Shown here: positions 11,938-23,776 of the stretch, piece after piece
Layout of the letters: the number at the start of each line of letters is the position of its first letter
How positions within the stretch are numbered: position 1 is the stretch's first letter
NCBI RefSeq assembly: GCF_030463535.1
Contig: NC_132900.1
Location: 27,441,956 to 27,505,955 of the forward strand
DNA: 64,000 nucleotides
DNA from: Salminus brasiliensis
Lineage: Eukaryota > Chordata > Actinopteri > Characiformes > Bryconidae
Direction of reading: 5' to 3'
Position numbers and translations under genes: made by a program
Notes under the pieces: model-generated
Told to the model about the DNA's origin: nothing
Seen by the model: only the letters and a program-made list of their open reading frames with translations
Databases searched by the model: none

Positions 11938-12190
11938 ATACACTGTATGGACAAAAGTATTGGGACACTTGCTTCATTATCCGCTCTTGTTAGAGTAACT
12001 GTCTCTAATGTCCTGGAAAGGCTTTGTACTGTATTGTGGAGCACTTCTGTGGGAATTTGTGCATTAGTGAGGTCCCTAACTCCCCAGCTCTTCCCAACAG
12101 TATTGGATAGAGTAAAAGCTCAGTTCCACTGCTCCACAACCTGGCATTAGGTATGGTACCCCAATCATTAGTTGCATCATATCTCTTCTA
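11938..12190. mobile_element. MITE family A, one-ended copy
   Basis: It starts with the diagnostic end 'ggacaaaagtattgggacac' at 11950. It runs through 'gttagagtaactgtctctaa' and 'ctgctccacaacctggcatt' and then loses similarity. The opposite terminus was not found. Confidence 0.65.
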
Positions 12191-13094
12191 GCAGAAGCAT
12201 TTAGCAATAGCTCGCTGTAGTATGACAACGGTCTTCACATCTTTAACAACCCTGCTCGAAATGGACTTGTCCGTCACTGCCAGGCCACCACACAGTCCCA
12301 CACAGAGTATCGATTGGCAGCTGGAGGGGGGAGTGCTCAGACGCACTCTTAAGTGAAGCTCCATTTTCCTTCCTCCATGACAGCGATTCCGCTTTCTAGC
12401 CGTAGCTGCGTTAGCTCGGTGCCGGGGGGACTCCAACTCCATAATCCACTCTCGGAAGCGTTTCCTCTGGAGGCCTGCAGGCCTCGCTGCTTTTGCACTG
12501 GAGCAGAAGAAGAGCCAGCCTGTCAGTCACACTGTCCCAACCCAACCCTCCACAAATACCACCCCCACCCCCCACCCCCCAGCCCCTCCGCACCCCTCTT
12601 GGCTGTAAAAGCAAAGCCTTGTTCCCGACCCACTGCTTTGCACGCTGACTTTAGCGGGTCAAGTGCTCTTAACCATCAAACGAAATAAATAAATAACCCG
12701 CGGAAATGCATGTCACTCAATAGCGGCTCTCCTTATGTAACGGTGGTGTCCAATGTGCTCCACGACTGTGGGGGTGCAGGGTAAAAATAGAAGCATTTTA
12801 ACAGGTTTATTCGAGGCATCTGATGCACTGAATTGACTTGATAGTAATGCTGTACTGTATGTATACATGAATACAGCAGTGACGTTGTGATCGTTTCCAG
12901 TTTAACCTTTACACTTCACATAATAGAAGATGATGATTTCTGTTCAAAAGTATTCAGACACTCCATCTTAGCAGTGATTGCATCTATCAAGAAAAGCACT
13001 GCTGATTAAACAATACGCCCTGGAGCAGCTGCACATGAGCCATGTGAAGGACACCATAGCCAATGCCAAGCCTCACCAAGTGGGGTTTATTGCC

Positions 13095-14115
13095 CCCCAG
13101 TATTGGAGTTCTGGACCAGTGGAAATGTTTTCCCTGGAGTGATGGAGCTCCATTCAAATACATTTGGGACAAGAGAGCTCAATCCTGGTTCTAGTGATCT
13201 ATCAGCATGCAGAGACTAGCTCCAACCCAAATAACTCTAAAACACTTAATGAAGGCCTTTGGGGGTTTCTGAATATTAGAGTCAGGTGTGTTGGGTCTAA
13301 GCTGTTCAGGGTGGTAGGTCTTCTGGACCTGGATTGGGCACCCCTACTTGATGGGTATAATGCCCCCCTGCATTGGGAAGGTATTCCCTAGAGTAATGGA
13401 GCTCTATCCAATACCTTTGGGGCAAGAGTGCTCAATTCTGGTTCTAGTGATCTACCAGCCTGCAGAGATTAGATTTACATTTACAGCATTAAGCAGAAGC
13501 TCTTACAAAAGTGCTTCGCTATTTACTCAAGAATAACCTCAGCTAGATTAAATAGACCAAAGTTCAAAGATACCTCTAAGCTTAGATATTCAGTAGCTCT
13601 AAGTTTAGGTATCCAGTAGATATAACCATAGCAAATGTAAAGCACCTAAAAGGCTTTTGGAAGCTTCTGAATATTAGAGCCAGGTTAGTTGGGTCTGAGC
13701 TGTCTGGGGTGGTAGATCTTCAGGACCAGGATTGGGCACCCCTACTTTTTAAAGCCCCCCAGCATTGGAGCTGAAAAACAGTGGAAAGGTATTCCCTAGA
13801 GTAATGGAGCACCATCCAGTACCTTTGGAGCTCAGTCCAAACGTACCAAACAGTAATACACCTAACGAAGGCCTTTGGGGGTTTCTGAATATTAGAGCCA
13901 GATGTGTTAGGTCTGAGCTGCCCCGGGTGGCCCACTCTTGCTTTGGGAAGCATTGGATAGAGGAAGATGAAGCCTCCCAGCATTAGGCTGTGGAGCAGTA
14001 GAACTGTATTCCTTTGGGTGATTGTGCTCCATCCAATACAAGAGTGGAACAAGAGTGCTCAATCCTGGTTCTGAATGCAATCAAATCTTCATGGCAATGT
14101 TCCAACATCTAGTGT
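13095..14115. repeat. Four-fold amplified repeat block related to MITE family A
   Basis: Units begin near 13099, 13370, 13757 and 13979, each with 'cagcattgg'-type sequence followed by 'gagtaatggagctc'-type and 'caagagtgctcaatcctgg' motifs. Three carry 'ggcctttgggggtttctgaa' or a diverged form. The second unit is interrupted at about 13465-13640 by another repeat starting 'atttacatttacagcatt', which is also at 17785-18185. Unit length is 220-390 bp and divergence is clear, so this is an old local amplification. Confidence 0.7.
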
Positions 14116-14487
14116 AAAGTCTTTCTATGTAGCTATGTATTCCATTTAAATTACAGTAGTAGCTGAGGAATAGGGGATATCCATGCACTGTACAGTCCCT
14201 TCAGTGGCAGAACCTGAAATTAGCCTAGGTAGGTCAACCTGGGAACCTAACCTAAGAACTAAGAACCTAAGAATTCTTGCTTCTCCTATGTAGGGAAACA
14301 CACGCCACACCCTCTACACTACCACTGTGTCTCTATAGAACCTGGATACGCCTCCTGAATGGCAGTAATGAATAAACAATGACCCTTCCCCTCTCATGTG
14401 ACCGCACTGTGAGGTTCATTCTCAGGTCAGAGTGGCCTGCTGTCTGTCTGATATCCGATCCGCTCGATCCCATAAAAACCTCCATCA

Positions 14488-14489
<2 letters not shown>

Positions 14490-14524
<35 letters not shown>

Positions 14525-14574
14525 ACACACAGTGGGCTCAGCTTCCAGCCTCTCTCTCTCTCTCTCTCTCTCTC
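14490..14574. repeat. (CA)n and (CT)n microsatellites
   Basis: A CA run of about 33 bp (14490-14522) is followed 30 bp later by a CT run of about 24 bp. Confidence 0.95.
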
Positions 14575-15254
14575 TGTCCTGTAAGCACCTAAGCAGCTAG
14601 TCAAATTCGTGGAGCCCATATATGTTGAGCTAACAAATGCCATTGCTTGAGGTTCAGCTAGGCTGCTAATCGCTGATATTTGCTAGCTAGTAATGCTCTG
14701 TGGTGTTGTAAACCCTACTTTACAGTGTCCTCTTATTTTACATTTTAAAAAAGAGGACACTGGGGACACATTGTGGTTAGGATGTTATGGCCAGGCGGCT
14801 TCAAGTAGGCCTAAGTTGTAGGACAATAGCAGTGTGTTTGTGTAGCCACGTTTACATGCAGCCTGATAATCCATTCATAATTCGGCTAATAGCTCAATCG
14901 GAATATATTATGTCCAACTGAGCCCATTCCAGATACAATTTGTATCCGATTACATTCCCAATTGGAAAGTGGAAGCATGCTTTGCTCACGGCAACGCAGT
15001 ACTCGATGTAGGAGCCTAGTTTGTACAGCAGCAACACGTCAGTAACATGCATTATTACTGGAATGGGGCTCTTATGGTATGTCCTCGAGATATTCCTTTA
15101 TCGAGTTGCATAAAACCATGATTGACTGCCGAGTTGTGCAGAAATTTTGCTTCCACTCAGAATCCGTGAATCCCTTCAGTACGACTCTCTCCCACCCTTC
15201 TTTACTGGCCACTTTCATCCAGAGGTTTTGTGACGTCTGTGGTGGGAATGGCAT

Positions 15255-16045
15255 CCAGAATGGTTGCGCCGCAAGAATGGTTCCCACCTCCTTGCCGTCA
15301 CTAGGCTGTTGCTGTGTGGTTGCTATGGTATCCCAGGTGGTTGCTATGGTGCTGCTGCTAAGTGGTTGCTATAGTGTTGCTAGGTGTTTGATATGGTGTT
15401 GATAAATTGCTAGGTTGCTAGGTGGTTGCTATGGTTGTGCTAGGTGTTTCCTTCGGTGTTACTGAGTGGTTGCAAGACGCTTGCTATGATGTTGCTAAGT
15501 GGTTGCTGTGGTATCCTACATGATTGGTATGGTGTTGCTAAGTGGTTGCTATATGGTTACTAAGTGGGTGGTGGGTGCTTGCTATGGTATTGTCCTAGGT
15601 GGCTGACCAGGGGGGAAGTGTATAATAAAATGAATGAATGGTTGTGCCACAGAATGGTTCGCACTTCTATGTCGTCACTAGGTTGTTGCTGTGTGGTTGC
15701 TATGGTGCTGCTGCTAAGGGGTTGCTAGGTGGTTGCTATGGTGTTGCTAAGTTGCAAAGTGGGTGCTTGGTGTTTAATTAAGTGTTACTGAGTGATTGCA
15801 AGATGCTTGCTATGATGTTACTAAGTAGTTGCCATGGTATCCTACATAATTGGTATGGTGTTGCTAAGTGGTTGCTATATGGTTGGTACGCTATCCCAGG
15901 TGGTTGCTATGGTGTTGCAAGGTGGTTGCTATGGTATTTCTAAGTGATTGCTATGGTGTTGCTAAGTGATTGCTATATGGGTGTTAGGTAATTGCTGTGG
16001 TTTCCCAGGTGGTTGCCATGGTGTTGCTAGGTGGTTGACCAGGGA
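15255..16045 (+). repeat. 'GGTTGCTATGGTGTTGCTA' minisatellite with ~378 bp higher-order duplication
   Basis: Short units made of 'gtggttgctatggtgttgct' and 'ggttgctatggtatcccagg' repeat irregularly. The array is itself duplicated: both halves (from about 15258 and 15635) open with a diverged 'gaatggttgcgccgcaagaa' and continue 'cgtcactaggctgttgctgt', and both halves end with a 'tgaccaggg...' segment and a short 'aataaaa' stretch. Confidence 0.85.
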
Positions 16046-16394
16046 AAAAGTGGACAATAAAAGGAATTAATGAGTGAATTAATTCAGGGACCATGGAGGA
16101 TATTTCGCCCAGCACTGGGGCATTCCTCCTCCTGGGCTCTTCTCCCTCTCTCAGCAGGAGAGTGGGAGTTAAGCGCTTCATAGACGTCCACACAGGACCA
16201 CAATCCTCCCTGTCCTGTCCACATTACGTCCTGCTAATGAGCTGTCCCATTCTGCAAGATTAAAAGCACTTGCAGTACTGCACACACTGCACACCCGTGT
16301 GCGGAATTACAAACAGTGTTTAGGATCATTAGCTTGAAGTACATGCCACTAGTATGTACAGAAACAGGGGGGTAGTAAGGGTTCAGACCCCGGT

Positions 16395-16830
16395 TTTCTA
16401 TCACTACAGAGGATACAAGTATTGGGACACCTGCTTATTCATTGTTTCCTTCAAAATCACGGCTGTTAAAAATGTCTCTACTGTCCAGGGACGAAGGCTT
16501 CCTAGGTCAGTTTGTTGGATTATCACCGCCAACACCATCATCTGAATAGTACTGGATTGAGCACCAACCATCATCATAGAGAACCCAGGTCCTCTGCTCC
16601 ACAGCTCAATGCTGGGGGGGCTTTATATCCCATTAGCCCACCCCTTAGGCATTAGGCATGATGTAATGGTTCATGTTTATCTGCTTCAGAGAGTCCTATT
16701 CTATTGGCAATACTTCTCTACATGGAAGTGTGTGTGTGTGCATTTGCACATCCATTTCAGTAATGGGGCAGCTTAAAGTAGCTGATTGGTTCATTAGAAG
16801 GGGTGTCCACAAACATTTGGACATACAGTG
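16395..16830. mobile_element. MITE family A copy, near full length
   Basis: Left end 'acaagtattgggacacctgc' near 16416. Right end 'gtgtccacaaacatttggac' near 16803. The interior has 'ctccacagctcaatgctggg' and 'gcacatccatttcagtaatg'. The two ends are imperfect inverted repeats of each other, as in the 27678 copy. Confidence 0.75.
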
Positions 16831-17462
16831 CAACTAAGGTTTTCTAAGCACAGAGAAACAAGGCCTGTGGAAATCAGTGGTTTCCTCCAGACGCTCCAGA
16901 CGCAGCAGACGAGGAGCGGGCCGAACGGCGCTGGTGTGGAGTGTTTCTTTAAGGGTGGTTCCCCCTGTCAGAAATGTTATTTCTGCATCATATTAAATTC
17001 AGCCTCCGCTTAATCACAACAAAGACACACGTTCCAGCATGACTTTGCACCTTTTACGCTACTCATTACTGCACGATGAAGAGACGTGTGTAGTTCTGAC
17101 TTGGAGGGCAGGGAATCAGCGGAGGGTTTGGCGTGTTTTGCAGCGTGTGATGTGATTGATGCAATAGAAAATAGCCCTGAAAGCATGATGCAATGTGTGA
17201 TAACAACACAGAACGCATCTGAGCTCCTCTCGGAGGGCTGTTATCCAGCATGTGATTGGCAGGTGAGGGAGAATGTGATCTCTCTGGAGTGGCAGTGGTG
17301 TGTGCTCGTTTGTGTGCGTGTGAGTGTGTATATGAGCTTAATGAGGGAATGATGAGGATGGGGTGGACGATGTGTGGCCAGTGTGAGCTGAAGCAGAGAT
17401 ATGTGGAAGATTTCTATCTGCAAGACAACCAGCAGGCCTAAAGGCTAGCCTGGACCAAAGGT

Positions 17463-17465
<3 letters not shown>

Positions 17466-17492
<27 letters not shown>
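17466..17492. repeat. (CA)n microsatellite
   Basis: About 13 CA units. Confidence 0.95.
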
Positions 17493-17493
<1 letters not shown>

Positions 17494-17784
17494 TGGTGCA
17501 TATGACCCATATACATATATAAACACGGACTGTGGCGCATTGATTGCTTGGTACCACTCGCCAGAACCGTCGTTCCCCTCTTGCATCATTGGCCCATGGT
17601 GCACCACTATTATGCCATTGGGAGGCACTCAATGTCCATTCACCCAATATACACTTTCACTACAACAATGTATGTGGTGGGACTGGCATCAAGATTGGTC
17701 ATCCAGATTGGTCATCCAGATTGGACACACTTCCAGCCTTCACTCAGTACCCTGTTTTCATTACCTTTCATGACGTCCTTAGCC

Positions 17785-18185
17785 CATGACATTTACATTC
17801 AAGGCATTTAGCAGACGCTCTCTTCTCCACTCAGAAAAGACCCTTAGCTAGTTTGTATCGGCTAGAATCCAGAAGATAGCTCTAAGCTTAGATACTACTA
17901 AATACAAAAGTCCATTACGGAGACCACAATACTCTGTGTAACACTCTGTGTACACTACACTCTGCCTGAGTAGTAGAAGACAGTAAGCGACTCTGCCGTT
18001 CGGACACCCAGGGGAAGCTCGTTCCACCACTTCGGTGCCAGGACAGAAAAAAGCCTGGACGCTCGTCTTCCGTGGATCTTAAAGGATGGCGGGTCGAGCC
18101 GAGCCGTACTTGAAGCTGGAAGGGCTCTTGGTGCAGATCTGATTTTGACCTTCGACATCAAGTACGGAGGGGCTTGTCGATTCTT
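17785..18185 (-). mobile_element. Decayed interspersed repeat with LINE-like tail
   Basis: The 5' part ('catttagcagacgctctctt') is a common fish repeat sequence also seen at 13465-13640. On the minus strand, 18161-17955 encodes a segment with 'FSVLAPKWWNELPLGVRTAE', resembling the C-terminal tail of CR1/L2-type LINE reverse transcriptase ORFs. No reverse transcriptase core is present, so it is at most a 3' fragment or a LINE-dependent non-autonomous element. Confidence 0.5.
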
Positions 18186-18221
18186 GGCTTTTTAGGCCAG
18201 TGTCAGGGCGTCAGGCGTCTC

Positions 18222-18345
18222 ATATATATATATATATATATATAATGGCCTGCAAAGGCCCTGGCTCCTTTATATATTAATATTTAAAATGTATTATAAT
18301 TAAATGAATTATTATATATAATATTATATATATATATACATATAT
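18222..18345. repeat. AT-rich (TA)n patches
   Basis: Two TA runs (about 18222-18243 and 18314-18347) are separated by AT-rich sequence. Confidence 0.9.
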
Positions 18346-18457
18346 ATGAATGCCTCCTCTGTTCCGAGACCCACAAGAGCACAGACAGACATGTTGTTTC
18401 TATGCTTTAAATCCCGAGAGCTGATTTCTAGAAACAATATGCACGTGCCAGCTAGTC

Positions 18458-18461
<4 letters not shown>

Positions 18462-18493
<32 letters not shown>
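18462..18493. repeat. (GT)n microsatellite
   Basis: About 16 GT units. Confidence 0.95.
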
Positions 18494-19437
18494 TTGCCTG
18501 TTCACCCCAGTGGTTTTCTTTTCCCTTGCCTCCATGTGATCAGCTACATGTCACTGGTCCCTTTAGACATCCATTAAAGCATGAAACACACTAATGAGCC
18601 TGCCCGAGTTACAGCACGTGTGTGTTTGATGCTCCGCTGCTTGCATGGATTCTGCATTAATGCATGTAGATGCATTGCTCTCCATGCCACTGCGTGCTGC
18701 ACATCTGTTCCACAGCCCTCCATGCTCCGTCAGCTCCACAGCTAATCCTGTCACCTGATAGGGAAGCACGTTAGCATCTGGCTAATCCCGTTTTCAGATG
18801 GGAAAGTGGGGGGAGGAGGTTGTAATATGAGTTTTTGTGAGTGAACTTTCTTTTATTTTGTTCATGTGTTAATTTTACTGTGCTTGTTTGTGACTAACAG
18901 ACCTATGTGTCGTTGTGTAGTTGGGCATTGTGTCCATATTAGGAAAATCGGCAGTTCTTCAAAAAATGGCGCTGTGGTAAAGAAAAGTGTTCCAAACCTG
19001 GTGTTTTCCTTTGTCCTGGTGTTTTCCTCCCCCGAATATCAGTGGATTATCTGAACTCCCTGTCAAAAGAGTCAAAATATGACTATTGCTACATGCTTAT
19101 AGCAAACTAGGGAAGTAAGTCTATTAACAAAGATACCAGAACTTCAGCCTGAATCTGTGGTAAACATTAATGCGCTACACCCGATACGTCGCGTAGCTGG
19201 GCCTAATCGCACCACGGAAGGGTACGGAGAGAGGTAATTGTGTGCCTTGGGAAATATCACTTGCTGCTAATCAAAATATACAGCTGTCTTTAATCAGCTG
19301 TGTGTTTAATCAGGGTGTGTTTTAGCATATTAGCATGTTAGCATTAGTTTGGCCGCTGCTCTACATATGAAACATATTACAATCTCTGTCATCCAGTCGA
19401 GTTTACATACCTCATAGGTGATTTACACATTTATAAA

Positions 19438-19965
19438 TATACACTATATGCACAAAAGTATTGGGACACACCTCTTAATCGTTGGATTCAGGTGCAGTCT
19501 ACCTTTACACACATTAGCAGAGCTGGCCCAAGGCATACTCGAATTATGTGGATGCTTAGGGGGCCCCCAAGAGCACCAAAATATCATGAAAAAAAAAAAT
19601 TATATATATATATTTTACAAATAACATTGAAAAATAAAATGAAATGGTATTACACAGGTAAAAGTTTGGCACATCAATACTAGGTTAATCAATTCCTGCT
19701 GTTGGCTGCTGCCACTGTTGGGCAAATACAAATACGTGCCGCTTGGGTGGTCGATAAAGGCCAGGCGCTTCAAAGTATTACACAATATCTCTCTTCCTAT
19801 GAAATGATGAAGAGTGTGGTGCAGAGGTGGTGGTTTGGGGGGCCCAAAATGAAACTCTGCTTAGGGCCCATAAAGGCTTGGGCTGGCCCTGCACATTAGT
19901 GAAAGAATGGCTGATTCTAAAGAGCTATGGCTGTGCCTATGGATTTAGAATGGGAGATCCTGCGG
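19438..19965. mobile_element. MITE family D copy, split by a nested hAT-type MITE
   Basis: The left part begins 'cactatatgcacaaaagtat' at 19442 and continues 'attcaggtgcagtctacctt'. The right part after 19899 continues 'tgaaagaatggctgattcta'. The reverse complement of this junction is present uninterrupted near 52855-52890 ('agaaccacccattctttcac', 'taatgtg'), showing that the host element was whole before the insertion at 19518-19891. Confidence 0.75.
19518..19891. mobile_element. 374 bp hAT-type MITE with perfect 8 bp target-site duplication
   Basis: The element starts 'cagagctggccca' and ends 'tgggctggccctg', which are near-perfect inverted repeats. It is flanked on both sides by CACATTAG (19510-19517 and 19892-19899). 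An 8 bp duplication is the signature of hAT-superfamily transposition. The interior is non-coding, with a homopolymer A run near 19590 and 'gggcccccaagagcaccaaa'. Confidence 0.88.
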
Positions 19966-20689
19966 GTTTAATGTGAAGGGGTTGGTGTGTACTACCCTTT
20001 GCACAGATCTGATTGGCTGAGTAGCCCCACGTTTGATATTTACAACGAATGCGATTGGTCTGTGAGTTTCCTGGGCCGCTAAAGCTAAACCGTAAAGACT
20101 AAACAAGTTAGCCAGTCAAAATAAACACGCCGTCAAAATGAAGTAGTTCTCATTAGTCTGGGTCTGGACCTTTTCTTATTTTGTACCGGGGTACCTGAGG
20201 TACGGAGAACCTCTGCTATTCACAGATTAAAGGATTTTGTGGTACTGGGTGCTTAGAGCTGCTGCCTCTAAGGCAGGGAAAAAGTCAGATAGCGCTTCAC
20301 TGACCCAGCAGGCAGGAAGCTTTTGTGCCAGAGCCTGTGTGTTAGGACTTCTCGGTGCATGTGTGTGAGTGTGTGTATGTGTGTCTGTAGCCTGCTGGAA
20401 AGCGGAAAGCGCAGTGCTGTGCCTGTACCTGTAGGCATCTGGTCCTACTACTGCAAGTCTGCCAAAAAAGTGACCTGTCCCTGGGCCATCCTCCAGGGCT
20501 GCCGAGCACCACAGTTTACCCCTATGACCCCGATAGGCATGCAGCCAAGGAGCCATTTTACACACACTCACACACTCACACACACACATACTTCCCTCTG
20601 CATACTGCACCTTTACCGTTAAAGGACCCCTTTAGCAGTACTCTTACCGTTACTCTTGCCCCAAACCCCCACCCACCCCAAGTCCACGC

Positions 20690-21056
20690 ATTGTGTAGCA
20701 GATAAACATGAACCCATTGGCACCATGATGCCTAATGCCGAGGGGCTAGAGGGGTATAAAGACCCCCAGCATTGGGCTGTGGAGCAGTGGGACTGTGTTC
20801 TCTGGAATAATGGTTGGTGCTCCATCCAATATTCTTGGGATAAGTTGGGGATGATGAGGTAAGGTGTTGTTCATTCTTCAACATCCTGACCTCGCTAACA
20901 CTCAAGGTCGCTTATTGCAATCAAATCCTCACAGCAATGTTTCCGAATCTAGTAAAAAGCCTTCTTTTTTACTGGACAGTAGAATTTAATACCCTTGATC
21001 TTGGAAAAAAGTGTCCCAGTGAGCAGGTGTCCCAATACTTTTGTCCATTTAGTGTC
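20690..21056. mobile_element. MITE family A copy
   Basis: Contains 'acatgaacccattggcacca', 'attgggctgtggagcagtgg' and 'gcaatcaaatcctcacagca'. It ends with 'tcccaatacttttgtccatt' at 21030-21049, the inverted form of the family terminus. The other end appears truncated. Confidence 0.75.
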
Positions 21057-21542
21057 TGTCAGCGCCAGGAAGAGCAGTGAGCCCTTTAGTATGTCTGCCT
21101 CGAACATAAATACGAGTACTTTAGAACCTTTACCACTCTTTAAACTACACACTACGACCCGTTTACGGAACGTCCTTGAGCCATTTCCGGTTCCGCGTTC
21201 CAGTGCGAATGTGTCCCGAACCAAACAGACTCGCGGAGAACAGGACAAAATGAAATATTCAACTGACTCCAAGCTCTAAAGCCTAAACCTAACGTCGGCT
21301 CGAGCTCAGCGGAGGGAACCCTGGGTGTCACAAGCACATCTCGTCACACGTTTGTTGTTGCTGTAAAACCTCTCATTTGCATTAAGGCGACGCTCTAGAT
21401 GTGTCAAGCTGGATGTTCATGCTTCTGAAACCCTGACCTATTTTTTATATCAAATAAAAGTTGAAGCCCTCCAGGAGCGGCATGTCAAAATCGAGTGTTT
21501 ACTCCATGGGCTCCTTAACTCAGTTGGAGCGTGCGAGGTGTT

Positions 21543-21590
21543 GGACTGTGTGTGAGAGAGAGAGAGAGGGGGAGAGAGAGGGAGAGACGG
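21543..21590. repeat. (GA)n-rich patch
   Basis: Short impure GA run. Confidence 0.8.
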
Positions 21591-22079
21591 ATGGCACACG
21601 GTTTGCTCTGTGCTGAGAGGGAACGATGAGTTGTTAGTGAGTGGTCTGGAAGTAGCCAGTAAATCTGCTTAGTACAAGATTTAGCCAGCATTCCTCAGAT
21701 CCATCTCATTGGAATGAAGACACTGGTCCTACATAACACCATTACATCGATAGACTTGCGCCATTTGTCTAAAGTGTGTGGACGCTAGAGCTTGACAGAT
21801 CGATGGGATATGGGATATCGGTAGCGAACGATTTTCAGCCTATGCCAGGGTTACACTGCACAATGTGTACCCCGATTGTAGGCCCGATTCTCAGTCTCAG
21901 TCCACAGTTTGAGAGAGAATCGAGTAGTGTGTGAGGGGCGCAGACCCCGTTTTTTGGCCTTCCGATCGTGTTTTAGACCAGTCGGAGCGTATCAAACGTA
22001 TGACTGATCAGCGACTCGATCTGAAAGGGTCCTGTCAATAGCAAATAATTGACTCCGGAAAGTGCCGTTTTAGGCCTGT

Positions 22080-22192
22080 CTTTATTCTAATTTTACGTTC
22101 CACCTTAAATGATGCAAGCAGCTCGATTCTGGGGCTAGCACATGTCCAATACAGCCGCGCAATTTAAGGTGGAACGGAAATTTGTGTAAGAA
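22080..22192. mobile_element. Palindromic mini-element (family P), copy 1
   Basis: Arms 'cgttccaccttaaat' (22096-22110) and 'atttaaggtggaacg' (22162-22176) are perfect inverted repeats around a ~50 bp loop. Similarity continues outward on both sides. A diverged second copy with the same outer arms lies at 62087-62222. It looks like a very short terminal-inverted-repeat element. Confidence 0.75.
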
Positions 22193-22839
22193 GCCAACAT
22201 CTGCCCTGAGCGTACGGTCGTCCCCAATATGTGCTGTGCTCCTCAGCTCCAGCTCCCTCTGTCGTCTTTACGGACCACGCTAACTCTAAATCTTCTCACC
22301 CACAAACTCACTGAAAGCCAGTCTTCATGTTTATTTGGTTTGGGGTCAGCGCAAATCTGCGTTGCCAAGGTAACGTGTTCAGTTCGGTTCATCAACAGGT
22401 TGGCATCGTGTAGTGGATGATCCCTGGTCATTCGGTGTGCGATGGACGCCTTAATCTTGGTGACGGATCTCATCTAGGCCTTGTATGCAGTGTACAACCC
22501 AGATGCGACCCATGTTTAACCCCTCCTGGTCCCATCACTGACCCCGGTGGGCATCCCCATGTGGGGCCAACATGGAACCCGAGGACTAAACTTGCTCGTT
22601 CCCACTTGGGCCACTCGTTCCCTGCCTTAGAGGCAGCCATAGGGCTGATATGCTCCCTGATATTCAGGCGCCCTGCACTGGGCTAAATCATGTGTTTATC
22701 CGCAGCACACTCTGCCGCCAAGCTCCTTCTTTCCCTGAGAACAAGCTGGATTCATTAACCTTTCAGATCACGCTACACACACACACACACAGCCAAGCGC
22801 CCGTTGCCATAGCAGTACACACGGAATTGTTCCACAAGA

Positions 22840-23340
22840 CCCTTTGAAACTTTCCGCCGGCTCGGAAGCAGCCGCCGCCGCAGTTTGTTTGTTTGCCTTT
22901 GCGGTTTAGCGAGGATGTCCAAAAAAAGTACAATTTCAAAGAAAGGCCTTAATTGCTCCACAGCGCGAGCCTTTGGGCTGTTACTGGAGTTCACGAGTTT
23001 AAGAAAAGTGCTGCTTCCCAAAAACGCCTCTCAAACGTTGTGGAGGAACACTTCCGAGACTGCTGATTGGCCCTCCGCCAATGCGGGGTTTCTGACCGCA
23101 CCTGTCAGGTGGAAGGTTGGGCGGTAGTGTGCGGCCTCATCGTGATCCCATTCGGCTCTCCGGGAGCAAAAGGTGCGCTATTAAATATTGAGAGCCATTT
23201 GGGTTTTTGGGAAGGAGGATTAAAATGGCTGATATAAACGTAGATAATTGGAAATAGCTAGCAGCTTCCGTCGAGAAAAATGTTCCACTTTTACAAAAGC
23301 AAATTAAGCGCTGCGTGTGCCTGAGGGGATAGGACGGGCC
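22840..23340. other. Single-copy-looking intronic DNA, candidate regulatory element
   Basis: Non-repetitive, with motifs such as 'ccgccgcagtttgtttgttt'. Small open frames on both strands show no exon signals. A conserved-element role is possible but unproven. Confidence 0.25.
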
Positions 23341-23754
23341 ACTGGAAAAAAAAAAAAAGGTTAGTTATTTAACTGCAGCTGGAGACGGCTTTACTCCAGA
23401 AAATAGTAGACCACTGCATTCACGATATCTTAGTAAATGAGGATGTTCTATACAGTATAGCTCAGAATTGGGATGTCATGATACCAAACATTTGATAGTT
23501 GTCACCAATACCACTAAAATTCTATGGATCTTGGTACCAATTTCGATTCTAAGAGAGTAGGGTGGAGCCTTTGGTTAATACCGTGTTCACATCTTCTCTT
23601 CAAATAAGTACAAAAAAATTCATATGAAAAACATTTACTAAAAATATATATTTAAAAACATTGTGCCAAAATTTAATTCCAAACAAATCAACTATTTAGT
23701 TTGATTGCATAGCATTTCTCCTGCAGTCCCCAGCTGCTAAAATATATTTTAAAT

Positions 23755-23776
23755 AATAATAATAATAATAATAATA
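23755..23776. repeat. (AAT)n microsatellite
   Basis: About seven AAT units. Confidence 0.9.

Noticed and set aside
22243..22473. Possible small exon frames near 22230-22690
   Set aside because: Frames are open on both strands but lack family resemblance, and flanking splice sites do not bound them convincingly.
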